DNA from: Paraburkholderia monticola
GTDB lineage: Bacteria; Pseudomonadota; Gammaproteobacteria; Burkholderiales; Burkholderiaceae
Reading direction: 5' to 3'
Assembly: GCF_001580545.1 (NCBI RefSeq)
Contig: NZ_LRBG01000022.1
Span: 62,001 to 126,000 of the forward strand
DNA: 64,000 nucleotides
Under the pieces are notes generated by a model. The model saw nothing but the letters and a program-made list of their open reading frames with translations, had not been told where the DNA came from and made no database searches. Positions 1-8,660 of this stretch are shown here, piece by piece (positions within the stretch are counted from its first letter, which is position 1; every line of letters begins with the position of its first letter). The translations under genes were made by a program, and so were the position numbers.

Positions 1-1
1 G

Positions 2-1057
2 GCGCAGCCGTGGGAGCAACTGCGCCAGGCTACCCTCGACGACGATCACATCTACGTGCTGACGCCGCAGGCGCGCGTGATTCCGTTGCCGCATGGCGCG
101 ACGCCGATCGACTTCGCGTATCACCTGCACAGCGAGCTTGGGCATCGTTGCCGCGGCGCGCGCGTCGACGGTGCGATGGTGCCGCTCAACACGCCGCTGC
201 AGAACGGCCAGACGGTCGAGATCGTGACGGTGAAGGAGGGCGGTCCGTCGCGCGACTGGCTCAATCCGCAACTCGGCTATCTGCAAAGCTCGCGCGCCCG
301 GCAGAAGGTGCGCGCGTGGTTCAACGCGGTCGAGTTGCAGGAGCACATCGCGAACGGTCGCGCGATGGTCGAAAAAACCCTGCAGCGCGAAGGCAAGACC
401 TCGGTCAATCTCGATCAACTGGCCACGCGACTCGGCTTCAAGACCACCGACGATCTGTTCTCCGTCGTCGGCAAGGAGGAGTTCAGTCTGCGGCTCGTCG
501 AGCAGGCGCTGCAGGATGCGCCGCCGCCCGAGCCCGTGGTCGATGCGCCGGAGAGGTTCGAGAAGCGCAGCAGCGGCGCGAGCGTCGCGCGCGGTGCGTC
601 TACCGGGGTGCTGGTGGTCGGCGTCGATGCCTTGCTCACGCAACTCGCGCGCTGTTGCCGGCCGGCGCCGCCGGACGACATCTGCGGCTTCGTCACGCGT
701 GGCAAGGGCATGTCGGTCCACCGCAGCGACTGCGCGACGTTCCGACGGATGGCCGAGCGTGCGCCCGAGCGTGTGCTGCAGACTGCGTGGTCTGCTGACG
801 TGATGGGTGGCCGCGGCCAGTCCGTCTATCCGGTCGACCTCAGCATCGAGGCGACGGACCGGCAGGGTTTGCTGCGCGATATCTCCGAAGTGTTTGCACG
901 GGAAAAGATGAACGTGATTGGCGTGAAGACGCAATCCCGCCGCAATGCCGCGTTCATGCAATTTACCGTCGAGGTGTCGAACTCCGCGCAGATTCAGCGC
1001 GCCTGCACGCTGCTTGGCGAGGTCACGGGGGTGGTGCGGGCGACGCGCAAGAACTGA
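2..1057 (+). CDS. relA: RelA/SpoT-family (p)ppGpp synthetase, C-terminal part (5' truncated)
   Basis: The 3' end of a long RelA/SpoT protein; the upstream part lies outside the window. The frame is open from base 2. The visible part starts with a TGS domain (VIPLPHGATPIDFAYHLHSE), continues through the helical region and a Cys-rich CC/C patch (LARCCRPAPPDDICGF, HRSDC), and ends in an ACT domain (YPVDLSIEATDRQGLLRDIS). These regulatory domains sense ribosome-bound uncharged tRNA and amino acids; the catalytic hydrolase and synthetase domains are not visible. Position just upstream of tRNA-Val and thrS matches the Burkholderia order, where this gene is called relA. RelA and SpoT share this C-terminal layout, so which of the two it is rests on synteny, and hydrolase competence cannot be judged here. 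Confidence 0.9.
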   Translation, partial: AQPWEQLRQATLDDDHIYVLTPQARVIPLPHGATPIDFAYHLHSELGHRCRGARVDGAMVPLNTPLQNGQTVEIVTVKEGGPSRDWLNPQLGYLQSSRARQKVRAWFNAVELQEHIANGRAMVEKTLQREGKTSVNLDQLATRLGFKTTDDLFSVVGKEEFSLRLVEQALQDAPPPEPVVDAPERFEKRSSGASVARGASTGVLVVGVDALLTQLARCCRPAPPDDICGFVTRGKGMSVHRSDCATFRRMAERAPERVLQTAWSADVMGGRGQSVYPVDLSIEATDRQGLLRDISEVFAREKMNVIGVKTQSRRNAAFMQFTVEVSNSAQIQRACTLLGEVTGVVRATRKN

Positions 1058-1125
1058 GGTGCGACTGATTGGGAATAAGCCCGGCAGTGGCCCGATTGAA
1101 AATTAAAGCCGCTGCATAAAAGTGC

Positions 1126-1154
1126 TTGCCAAGCCACTCCATACCCCATATACT
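1126..1154 (+). promoter_or_regulatory. sigma-70 promoter of tRNA-Val
   Basis: A -35 element TTGCCA (1126-1131) and a -10 element TATACT (1149-1154) are separated by exactly 17 bp. The predicted transcription start is near 1161, a few bases before the tRNA 5' end at 1166. Confidence 0.7.
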
Positions 1155-1165
1155 CTCGTTTCTTC

Positions 1166-1242
1166 AGGCTCGTAGCTCAGCTGGTTAGAGCACCACCTTG
1201 ACATGGTGGGGGTCGTTGGTTCGAGTCCAATCGAGCCTACCA
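1166..1242 (+). tRNA. tRNA-Val (GAC)
   Basis: A 77-nt cloverleaf with a 7-bp acceptor stem AGGCTCG/CGAGCCT and encoded CCA. The D-arm TAGCTCAGCTGGTTAGA is normal. The anticodon stem CCACC/GGTGG encloses loop TTGACAT, giving anticodon GAC (valine). The T-loop is GTTCGAGTC. It lies between relA and thrS, the usual Burkholderia position. Confidence 0.95.
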
Positions 1243-1408
1243 ACGAAAATGAAATTCCGGTCTCGCCGGGGTTTCGCAAACTGCAGTAAGCGCGTTGAGC
1301 GCGAAAAGGCGAATACGGTTATGACACCGCGAACGTTGACCGAAACCACTTCGGAGCGACGCTAGTCGAGGACCACTTTCGCCAGTGAAGTTTGCATAAA
1401 ATGTGAAT

Positions 1409-1441
1409 GCGGCCCCTCGAAAGCGGGGCCGCATTTTTTTT
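1409..1441 (+). terminator. Rho-independent terminator after tRNA-Val / upstream of thrS
   Basis: A perfect 8-bp stem GCGGCCCC/GGGGCCGC with an 8-nt loop is followed by ATTTTTTTT. It ends about 55 nt before the thrS start, so it either terminates the tRNA-Val transcript or acts as a leader attenuator for thrS. No convincing thrS promoter is visible between it and the gene. Confidence 0.8.
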
Positions 1442-1496
1442 GTCTTTTTGACCCTGGTTGTATGTGCCGCCGCCGGTCGGCATCACGGAGAACGCA

Positions 1497-3404
1497 ATGG
1501 TTTCGATACGTTTGCCTGACGGTTCTGTTCGACAGTACGAGCATCCGGTGACCGTCGCCGAAGTGGCCGCCTCGATCGGCCCCGGACTCGCGAAAGCCGC
1601 GCTTGGCGGCAAGATCGACGGTGAGTTGGTCGACACGTCCACGCTGATCGATCGTGACGTGGCGCTTGCCATCGTGACGGAGAAGGACGCAGACGGTCTC
1701 GATATCATCCGCCACTCGACGGCGCACTTGCTCGCGTACGCGGTGAAGGACCTGTACCCGGAAGCGCAAGTTACGATCGGCCCGGTCATCGACAACGGCT
1801 TCTATTACGACTTCTCGTACAACCGTCCCTTTACGCCGGAAGATCTCGAAAAGATCGAGAAGCGCATGCAGGAGCTCTCGAAGAAGGACGAGCCGGTTTC
1901 ACGCCGCGTGGTGTCGCGCGACGAAGCGGTCGAGTACTTCAAGAGCATCGGCGAAAAGTACAAGGCCGAGATCATCGAGTCGATCCCCGCCAGCGACGAA
2001 ATCAAGCTGTACTCGCACGGCGGTTTCACTGATCTGTGCCGCGGCCCGCACGTCCCGTCGACCGGCAAGCTGAAGGTGTTCAAGCTGATGAAGGTCGCGG
2101 GCGCTTACTGGCGCGGTGACTCGAAGAACGAACAGCTGCAGCGCATCTACGGCACGGCCTGGACGAAGAAGGAAGACCAGGAAGCGTATCTGCACATGCT
2201 CGAAGAGGCTGAGAAGCGCGACCATCGCAAGCTCGGGAAGCAGCTCGATCTGTTCCATATGCAGGACGAGTCGCCGGGCATGGTGTTCTGGCATCCGCGC
2301 GGCTGGACGCTGTGGCAGCAGGTCGAGCAGTACATGCGCCGTCGCGTGAACGAGGCCGGCTACCTCGAAATCAAGACGCCGATGATCATGGACCGCTCCC
2401 TGTGGGAAGCGTCGGGTCACTGGCAGAACTATCGTGAAAACATGTTCACGACGGAGTCGGAAAAGCGCGACTATGCGATCAAGCCGATGAACTGCCCCGG
2501 TCACGTACAGGTGTTCAACCACGGTCTGCGCTCGTATCGCGATCTGCCGTTGCGTTACGCGGAGTTCGGGTCGTGCCATCGCAACGAGTCGTCGGGCGCG
2601 CTGCATGGACTGATGCGCGTGCGCGGCTTCGTGCAGGACGACGCACATATTTTCTGTACCGAAGACCAGTTCATCAGCGAATCGATCGCGTTCAACACGC
2701 TCGCGATGAGCGTTTACCGCGACTTCGGCTTCGATAACGTCGAGATCAAGCTGTCGCTGCGCCCGGATGCGCGCGCCGGCACCGACGAAACGTGGGATCG
2801 CGCGGAGCAGGGGCTGCGCGAGGCGTTGACGGCCTGCGGCGTCACGTGGGAAGAGTTGCCTGGCGAGGGCGCGTTCTACGGCCCCAAGGTGGAATATCAC
2901 ATCAAGGACGCGCTCGGCCGCTCGTGGCAGTGCGGTACGTTGCAGCTCGATATGGTGTTGCCGGAGCGTCTGGGCGCCGAGTACGTCGCCGAGGACAACA
3001 GCCGCCGTCGCCCGATCATGCTGCACCGGGCAATCGTTGGATCCATGGAACGTTTCCTCGGGATTCTGATCGAGCACCATGCTGGTGCAATGCCCGCGTG
3101 GCTCGCGCCGATGCAGGTCGTCGTGATGAATATCGCCGAGAGCCAGGCCGAATATGCTCGGTCGCTAGCCCAATCGTTGCAAAAACAAGGGGTTAGAGTC
3201 GAGGCCGATTTGCGCAACGAGAAGATTAGCTATAAAATACGCGAGCACACGCTGGAAAAGGTCCCTTACCTGCTAGTGGTCGGTGACAAGGAGCGTGAAG
3301 CGCAAACGGTAGCCGTGCGTGCCCGTGGTGGTGTCGATATGGGTGTGATGCCTGTTGACGCCTTCATTGAGCGTCTGCGCCAGGACGTGCAGTCGTTCAA
3401 GTAA
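1497..3404 (+). CDS. thrS: threonine--tRNA ligase
   Basis: Charges tRNA-Thr with threonine in the cytoplasm. The 635-aa protein has the full family layout: N-terminal TGS domain (MVSIRLPDGSVRQYEHPVTV), the second additional (editing) domain with the HSTAHLLAYAV motif, a class II catalytic core (RENMFTT, KPMNCPGHVQVF, LMRVRGFVQDDAHIF) and a C-terminal anticodon-binding domain. ATG 1497 was chosen over an upstream TTG at 1458 because GGAG lies 6 nt before it and the protein then starts like known orthologues. It heads the block with infC, rpmI and rplT. A terminator-like hairpin 55 nt upstream may attenuate it. Confidence 0.97.
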   Translation: MVSIRLPDGSVRQYEHPVTVAEVAASIGPGLAKAALGGKIDGELVDTSTLIDRDVALAIVTEKDADGLDIIRHSTAHLLAYAVKDLYPEAQVTIGPVIDNGFYYDFSYNRPFTPEDLEKIEKRMQELSKKDEPVSRRVVSRDEAVEYFKSIGEKYKAEIIESIPASDEIKLYSHGGFTDLCRGPHVPSTGKLKVFKLMKVAGAYWRGDSKNEQLQRIYGTAWTKKEDQEAYLHMLEEAEKRDHRKLGKQLDLFHMQDESPGMVFWHPRGWTLWQQVEQYMRRRVNEAGYLEIKTPMIMDRSLWEASGHWQNYRENMFTTESEKRDYAIKPMNCPGHVQVFNHGLRSYRDLPLRYAEFGSCHRNESSGALHGLMRVRGFVQDDAHIFCTEDQFISESIAFNTLAMSVYRDFGFDNVEIKLSLRPDARAGTDETWDRAEQGLREALTACGVTWEELPGEGAFYGPKVEYHIKDALGRSWQCGTLQLDMVLPERLGAEYVAEDNSRRRPIMLHRAIVGSMERFLGILIEHHAGAMPAWLAPMQVVVMNIAESQAEYARSLAQSLQKQGVRVEADLRNEKISYKIREHTLEKVPYLLVVGDKEREAQTVAVRARGGVDMGVMPVDAFIERLRQDVQSFK

Positions 3405-3454
3405 ACCACTTGGTACCCCGGCTCGTTTTTTTTAATTTTTAGAGGAAACGTAAC

Positions 3455-3979
3455 ATCGCTACTGATAAGTCTGCGCACCGCATCAACGGTGAAATTACGG
3501 CACCCGAGGTGCGACTGGTCGGCGTCGAGAACGAACCGCTCGGCATCGTGAAACTCGCTGATGCGTTCCGCATGTCGGAACAGCAGGACGTGGATCTGGT
3601 GGAAATCGCGCCGCAAGCGGTTCCGCCGGTTTGCCGCTTGATGGACTACGGCAAGTTCAAGTACCAGGAAGCGAAGAAGCAACACGAGGCCAAGCTCAAG
3701 CAGAAGGTCATCCAGGTCAAGGAAGTCAAATTCCGCCCGGGTACCGACGACGGTGATTACAACGTCAAGCTGCGCAACCTCGTCCGCTTCCTCGAAGACG
3801 GCGACAAGACGAAAATCACCTTGCGTTTCCGGGGCCGCGAAATGGCTCACCAGGAAATCGGCATGCGCATGCTTGAGCGCCTGCGCACCGACCTCGACGA
3901 AGTCGGTCAGGTCGAGCAGATGCCGAAAATGGAAGGGCGCCAGATGATCATGGTGCTCGCTCCGAAGAAAAAGAAGTAA
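3455..3979 (+). CDS. infC: translation initiation factor IF-3 (AUC start)
   Basis: IF-3 binds the 30S subunit, prevents subunit joining and checks the initiation codon. The reading frame from 3455 gives 174 aa (initiator then ATDKSAHRINGEI), with the IF3 N-domain (VRLVGVENEPLGIV), the linker rich in Lys, and the C-domain (RFRGREMAHQEIGMRMLERL) ending LAPKKKK. There is no ATG, GTG or TTG giving the complete N-terminus: the first GTG (3509) would cut off the conserved start. The codon in place is ATC, with AGAGGAAA at 3441-3448 as ribosome binding site about 6 nt before it. Rare AUU/AUC starts on infC are a known autoregulation device, because IF-3 discriminates against them. Fifty bases separate it from thrS. 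Confidence 0.93.
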   Translation: MATDKSAHRINGEITAPEVRLVGVENEPLGIVKLADAFRMSEQQDVDLVEIAPQAVPPVCRLMDYGKFKYQEAKKQHEAKLKQKVIQVKEVKFRPGTDDGDYNVKLRNLVRFLEDGDKTKITLRFRGREMAHQEIGMRMLERLRTDLDEVGQVEQMPKMEGRQMIMVLAPKKKK

Positions 3980-3993
3980 GCGCGAAGAATTGG

Positions 3994-4029
3994 CCGGAGC
4001 GGCGGCGCACCAGGTGGTGCGCGCTCCGG
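3994..4029 (+). promoter_or_regulatory. long hairpin in the infC-rpmI spacer
   Basis: The 257-nt spacer between infC and rpmI contains an extended stem: outer CCGGAGCG (3994-4001) pairs with CGCTCCGG (4022-4029) and inner GCGCACC pairs with GGTGCGC. No T-tract follows, so it is not a terminator. In enterobacteria L20 represses rpmI-rplT through RNA structure in this region, so an autoregulatory leader is a reasonable inference. No sequence evidence here proves L20 binding. Confidence 0.45.
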
Positions 4030-4236
4030 TGGCGCAGATTTGTTTGGTGCCTGGCCGGCTGTCCGGCGTGGTATCGGAAGGTTTCGGAACAGCGCGCGTG
4101 CAAGTGCGCGGTGGTTCCCGAAAGGCGGCCGCTGGCGGTATCGGCGGTCTGCATACCAAGTGGAATGGGTTTCGAAGGGCGGGAAATGGCGATCTGGCCG
4201 ACCGCACACCCATGTCCATCTAATAATGGAGTTGTC

Positions 4237-4434
4237 ATGCCGAAGATGAAGACCAAGAAGAGCGCTGCAAAGCGCTTCGTGGTGCGTCCGGGCGGTACCG
4301 TCAAGCGCGGTCAGGCCTTCAAGCGTCACATTCTTACCAAGAAGTCCACCAAGAACAAACGCCATCTGCGCGGCTCCACGGCAGTTCATGATTCCGATCT
4401 GAACTCCGTTCGCGCAATGCTGCCGTTCGCTTAA
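4237..4434 (+). CDS. rpmI: 50S ribosomal protein L35
   Basis: A 65-aa basic protein of the large ribosomal subunit. It starts MPKMKTKKSAAKRF and contains HILTKKSTKNKRHLRG, the L35 signature, and ends AMLPFA. ATG 4237 is preceded by AATGGAGTTGTC, giving a GGAG ribosome binding site. An upstream in-frame ATG would add 42 unrelated residues and was rejected. It is followed by rplT after 29 nt and the two are surely co-transcribed. Confidence 0.97.
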   Translation: MPKMKTKKSAAKRFVVRPGGTVKRGQAFKRHILTKKSTKNKRHLRGSTAVHDSDLNSVRAMLPFA

Positions 4435-4463
4435 CCCTTAACCGACACTCATAGGAGCGAAAC

Positions 4464-4823
4464 ATGCCTCGAGTAAAACGTGGGGTTACCGCACGGGCCC
4501 GTCACAAGAAGATCATCAAGCTGGCCAAGGGTTACCGCGGCCGTCGCAATAACGTCTATCGCATCGCCAAGCAGGCGGTCATGCGCGCAGGCCAGTACGC
4601 CTACCGCGATCGCCGCAACAAGAAGCGTGTGTTCCGCGCACTGTGGATCACGCGTATCAACGCGGCGGTGCGTCAGCACGACATGACGTACAGCGTGTTC
4701 ATCAACGGCCTGAAGAAGGCGTCGATCGAACTGGACCGCAAGGTGCTGGCCGACATGGCTGTGTTCGACAAGGCTGCTTTTGCTGCGATCGTTCAGCAGG
4801 TGAAAGCCGCCGTTGCAGCCTGA
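4464..4823 (+). CDS. rplT: 50S ribosomal protein L20
   Basis: A 119-aa protein that binds 23S rRNA early in 50S assembly and represses its own operon in other bacteria. It starts [19 protein letters not shown], is full of Arg and Lys in the first 60 residues ([16 protein letters not shown]) and has the conserved globular C-domain ([18 protein letters not shown]). The ATG has TAGGAGCG 8-14 nt upstream. The length is typical. A strong terminator follows at 4891, separating it from pheS. Confidence 0.97.
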
Positions 4824-4890
4824 TTGCGCTTCTGGCAATTAAAACTGCGTGGTTCGTTGCAGCGAACATCCGGTAGTCTCGGTGACGCTG

Positions 4891-4930
4891 CAACAAAAAC
4901 GGGGCTCCTCACCGAGCCCCGTTTTTGTTG
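4891..4930 (+). terminator. 17-bp stem terminator between rplT and pheS
   Basis: A perfect inverted repeat: CAACAAAAACGGGGCTC (4891-4907) and its complement at 4914-4930, with loop CTCACC. It has A-rich and T-rich flanks on both sides, so it can terminate in either direction. An 8-bp upstream hairpin TTGCAGCG (4857-4864) / CGCTGCAA (4886-4893) overlaps its first three bases, so the two folds compete slightly. It could work as an attenuator for pheST, but no Phe-rich leader peptide was found. Confidence 0.8.
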
Positions 4931-4981
4931 GTAGAACCAGTTTTGTTTCGATAGAACACTGACGTTGAAATGATGGGATCA

Positions 4982-5995
4982 ATGGATCTGGACCAGATTG
5001 TCACCGACGCGCAAGAAGCCTTCGCAGAAGCCTCCGACGTCACCACCCTCGAGAACGAGAAAGCGCGCTTCCTCGGCAAAGCGGGTGCGCTGACCGAACT
5101 GTTGAAAGGCCTTGGCAAGCTCGATCCCGAAACGCGCAAGACCGAAGGCGCACGGATCAACCTCGTCAAGCAACAGGTCGAAGCCGCGCTGACGGCACGT
5201 CGTCAGGCGCTCGCCGATGCGCTCCTGAACCAGCGCCTCGCAGCTGAAGCGATCGACGTCACGCTTCCCGGCCGCGGCGCCGACGCAGGCAGCCTGCATC
5301 CGGTGATGCGCACCTGGGAGCGCGTCGAACAGATTTTCCGTACGATCGGATTCGATGTGGCCGACGGCCCCGAGATCGAAACCGACTGGTACAACTTCAC
5401 CTCGCTGAACAGCCCGGAAAACCATCCGGCGCGTTCGATGCAGGACACCTTCTACGTCGACGGCAAGGACGCCGATGGCCGCCCGCTGCTGCTGCGCACC
5501 CATACGAGCCCGATGCAGGTGCGCTACGCGCGCACCAACACGCCGCCGATCAAGGTGATCGTGCCGGGCCGCACGTATCGCGTGGATAGCGACGCGACGC
5601 ATTCGCCGATGTTCAACCAGGTTGAAGGCCTGTGGATCGACGAGAACATCAGCTTCGCGGACCTGAAGGGCGTCTACACCGACTTCCTGAAGAAATTCTT
5701 CGAGCGTGACGACATCCTGGTGCGCTTCCGTCCGTCGTACTTCCCGTTCACCGAACCGTCGGCCGAGATCGACATGCAGTTCGAAACGGGTAAGAACGCC
5801 GGCAAGTGGCTCGAAATTTCGGGCTCCGGCCAGGTACACCCGACCGTGATCCGCAACATGGGTCTCGACCCGGAGCGCTACATTGGCTTCGCCTTCGGCA
5901 GCGGCCTCGAGCGTCTCACGATGCTGCGCTACGGTGTGCAGGATCTGCGCCTGTTCTTCGAAAACGACCTGCGTTTTCTGCGTCAATTCGCGTGA
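4982..5995 (+). CDS. pheS: phenylalanine--tRNA ligase alpha subunit
   Basis: Catalytic subunit of the alpha2-beta2 enzyme that charges tRNA-Phe. From ATG 4982 the product is 337 aa, the usual Burkholderia length, starting MDLDQIVTDAQEAF. An N-terminal coiled-coil (about residues 1-90) is followed by the class II core with motif 1 (HPVMRTWERVEQIFRTIGF), motif 2 (GRTYRVDSDATHSPMFNQVE) and motif 3 (GFAFGSGLERLTML). Another in-frame ATG lies at 4970, adding four residues (MMGS); neither start has a strong ribosome binding site. pheT follows after 160 nt, a rather long spacer for this pair. Confidence 0.96.
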   Translation: MDLDQIVTDAQEAFAEASDVTTLENEKARFLGKAGALTELLKGLGKLDPETRKTEGARINLVKQQVEAALTARRQALADALLNQRLAAEAIDVTLPGRGADAGSLHPVMRTWERVEQIFRTIGFDVADGPEIETDWYNFTSLNSPENHPARSMQDTFYVDGKDADGRPLLLRTHTSPMQVRYARTNTPPIKVIVPGRTYRVDSDATHSPMFNQVEGLWIDENISFADLKGVYTDFLKKFFERDDILVRFRPSYFPFTEPSAEIDMQFETGKNAGKWLEISGSGQVHPTVIRNMGLDPERYIGFAFGSGLERLTMLRYGVQDLRLFFENDLRFLRQFA

Positions 5996-6155
5996 ACCGG
6001 CGCGCGCGAGCGCGACAAAGCATAGAACGCGGCAGTGCACCCGGTGCCTGCCGCGAGCGTCCCCGGCAGAGCTCGCCGACCCGGCGCAAGACCACCGGGC
6101 TTTACGAAGCATCTGCCGGACGTGGACCTAACCTGATCAGAACGTACACAGAACC

Positions 6156-8591
6156 ATGCAATTTCCGGAATCCTGGCTCAGAACTTTTGTCGATCCGCAA
6201 CTGACCACCGACGAACTGTCGCACGCGTTGACGATGGCGGGTCTCGAAGTCGAAGACCTGCGGCCGGCCGCGCCGCCGACCTCGAAGATCGTCGTCGGTC
6301 AGGTGCTGGAAGTCGTCAAGCACCCGGATGCGGACAAGCTCAACGTGTGTCAGGTCAACGCCGGCACCGGCGCGACGCTGAACATCGTCTGCGGCGCGCC
6401 GAATGTTGCGCCCGGCATCAAGGTGCCGGTCGCGCTGGTCGGCGCGCAACTGCCGCCGGCCGAAGAGGGCGGCGCGCCGTTCGCGATCAAGCTGTCGAAG
6501 CTGCGTGGCGTCGAAAGCCAGGGCATGTTGTGCTCGGCGCGCGAGCTGAAGCTCTCCGAAGACCACAGCGGTCTGATGATCCTGCCGGAAGATACGCCGA
6601 TCGGCCAGGACATCCGCGAGACGCTCAACCTCGATGACACCGTTTTCGAAATCAAGCTGACGCCGAACAAGGCGGACTGCCTATCGGTGTTCGGTGTCGC
6701 GCGCGAAACGTCGGCGATCACCGGCGCGCCGCTGCGCCCGCTCGAAATCAAGCCGGCTCCGGTCACGCTCACCGAAACGCTGCCCGTGAAAATCTCGGCG
6801 CCCGATCTGTGCGGCCGTTTCTCGGGCCGCGTGATCCGCGGCGTCAATGCGCGCGCGAAGTCGCCGCATTGGATGGTCGAACGTCTCGAGCGCTCGGGCC
6901 AGCGCAGCATCTCCGCGCTCGTCGACATCTCGAACTATGTGATGCTCGAGCTCGGGCGTCCGTCGCACGTGTTCGATCTCGACAAGATCCATGGCGGCAT
7001 GGACGTGCGCTGGGGCCGCAAGGGCGAAACGCTGAAGCTGCTGAACGGCAACACGGTCGAGCTCGACGAAACGGTCGGCGTGATCGCGGACGAACAGCAC
7101 ATCGAAAGCCTCGCGGGCATCATGGGCGGCGACAGCACGGCGGTCACGCTCGACACCACCAACATCTATCTCGAAGCCGCGTTCTGGTGGCCCGATAGCA
7201 TTCGTGGCCGCTCGCGCAAATACAACTTCTCGACCGACGCAGGCCATCGCTTCGAGCGCGGCGTCGACTATGCGACGACCGTCGATCACATCGAACGCAT
7301 CACGCAGTTGATCCTCGACATCTGCGGCGGCGCGGCGGGTCCGGTCGACGATCAGATCGTCAACGTGCCCAAGCGCACGCCCGTGAAGATGCGCGTCTCG
7401 CGCGCGAACCGCATCATCGGCGTCGCGATCGGCGCTGATGAAATCGCGCAGATTTTCACGCGCCTCGGCCTGTCGTTCGAGCGCGACGGCGATACGTTCT
7501 CGGTGATGCCGCCGTCGTACCGCTTCGATATCGAGATCGAAGAAGACCTGATCGAAGAAGTCGCGCGTATCTACGGCTTCGAAAAGATTCCGGCGCGCCC
7601 GCCGGTCGCGACCAGCGAAATGCGCGCGACCAACGAGACGCAACGCTCCATCCACGCGATCCGTCACGCGCTCGCCGCGCGCGATTACGCGGAAACGGTG
7701 AACTTCAGCTTCGTCGACACCGAGTGGGAGCAGGACTTCGCGGGCAACAGCAACCCGGTGCGTCTGATCAATCCGATCGCAAGCCAGTTGTCGGTGATGC
7801 GCACGACGCTGTTCGGCAGCCTGATCCATGTGTTGCGTACCAACCTGAACCGGCGCGCTGCCGACCGCGTGCGCGTGTTCGAAGCGGGCCGCGTGTTCCT
7901 GCACGATCCGTCGATCAAGGCCGGCGAGTTGACCGTCGAAGGCTTCGCGCAGCCGAAGATGATCGGCGCGCTTGCCTATGGTCCCGCGCTCGAGGAGCAG
8001 TGGGGCGCGCCGGGACGCGCGGTCGACTTCTTCGACGTGAAGGGCGACCTGGAAGCGCTAGTCGCGCCGGCGGTCGCGCATTTCGTGAAGGCCGAGCATC
8101 CGGCGCTGCATCCGGGGCGCAGCGCGCGTATCGAATTGAATGGCCGCGCAGTGGGCTGGATTGGCGAATTGCATCCGCGCTGGATGCAAAAATATGATTT
8201 GCCGCATGCCCCGATTCTGTTTGAAATCGAAGCCGAAGCATTAATGCAACGGGTATTGCCGATTCCGTCGGAAGTTTCAAAATTCCCGCCGGTACGACGT
8301 GATATTGCCGTGGTCGTCGATCAGAAAATCGAGGTCCAGGCGCTGCTCGACGAGCTTCAGAAGGCCCAGTCCGAGCCGGCTTGCAAGGCTGTCCAGAAGG
8401 TTGCGCTTTTCGACGAATTCCGTCCAAAATCAAACACTTCCGGTGGTCTGGCCGCGCACGAGAAAAGCCTTGCGTTCCGGGTGACCTTGCAAGATACTGG
8501 CGGAACCCTTCAGGATGAAACGGTCGATCTGGCTATTCAAACTCTTGTGGAACGTCTGGCTCGAGTATATGGCGCACGGTTGCGCGGATAA
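6156..8591 (+). CDS. pheT: phenylalanine--tRNA ligase beta subunit
   Basis: An 811-aa partner of PheS that binds and edits tRNA-Phe. Domains in order: N-terminal B1 (MQFPESWLRTFVDPQLTTDE), the EMAP/tRNA-binding domain (VVGQVLEVVKHPDADKLNVC), the B3/B4 editing domain (GRFSGRVIRGV, RPSHVFDLDKI), B5 (VKMRVSRANRIIGVAIG), the inactive synthetase-like core (RYDIEIEEDLIEE region) and a C-terminal ferredoxin-fold anticodon-binding domain (SKFPPVRRDIAVVVDQK). The length is normal and no frame damage was seen. ihfA follows after about 70 nt, as in many proteobacteria. Confidence 0.97.
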   Translation: MQFPESWLRTFVDPQLTTDELSHALTMAGLEVEDLRPAAPPTSKIVVGQVLEVVKHPDADKLNVCQVNAGTGATLNIVCGAPNVAPGIKVPVALVGAQLPPAEEGGAPFAIKLSKLRGVESQGMLCSARELKLSEDHSGLMILPEDTPIGQDIRETLNLDDTVFEIKLTPNKADCLSVFGVARETSAITGAPLRPLEIKPAPVTLTETLPVKISAPDLCGRFSGRVIRGVNARAKSPHWMVERLERSGQRSISALVDISNYVMLELGRPSHVFDLDKIHGGMDVRWGRKGETLKLLNGNTVELDETVGVIADEQHIESLAGIMGGDSTAVTLDTTNIYLEAAFWWPDSIRGRSRKYNFSTDAGHRFERGVDYATTVDHIERITQLILDICGGAAGPVDDQIVNVPKRTPVKMRVSRANRIIGVAIGADEIAQIFTRLGLSFERDGDTFSVMPPSYRFDIEIEEDLIEEVARIYGFEKIPARPPVATSEMRATNETQRSIHAIRHALAARDYAETVNFSFVDTEWEQDFAGNSNPVRLINPIASQLSVMRTTLFGSLIHVLRTNLNRRAADRVRVFEAGRVFLHDPSIKAGELTVEGFAQPKMIGALAYGPALEEQWGAPGRAVDFFDVKGDLEALVAPAVAHFVKAEHPALHPGRSARIELNGRAVGWIGELHPRWMQKYDLPHAPILFEIEAEALMQRVLPIPSEVSKFPPVRRDIAVVVDQKIEVQALLDELQKAQSEPACKAVQKVALFDEFRPKSNTSGGLAAHEKSLAFRVTLQDTGGTLQDETVDLAIQTLVERLARVYGARLRG

Positions 8592-8660
8592 CCCGCATTC
8601 AACAATTGCACGGCTGTTTCCGCATCCATTGTTTTACGCTTGGCGCGCCATTTGATAGAT

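Noticed and set aside
1899..3080. 393-aa reading frame opposite thrS
   Set aside because: Arises from codon bias on the complementary strand of a well-identified gene; Arg/Ala/His-rich composition and no domain.
3405..3454. terminator between thrS and infC
   Set aside because: There is a T-rich stretch (3427-3440) but no stem before it.
4824..4981. pheM-type leader peptide before pheST
   Set aside because: No short ORF with a run of Phe codons and a binding site is present; the only frame here is the tail of a shadow frame.
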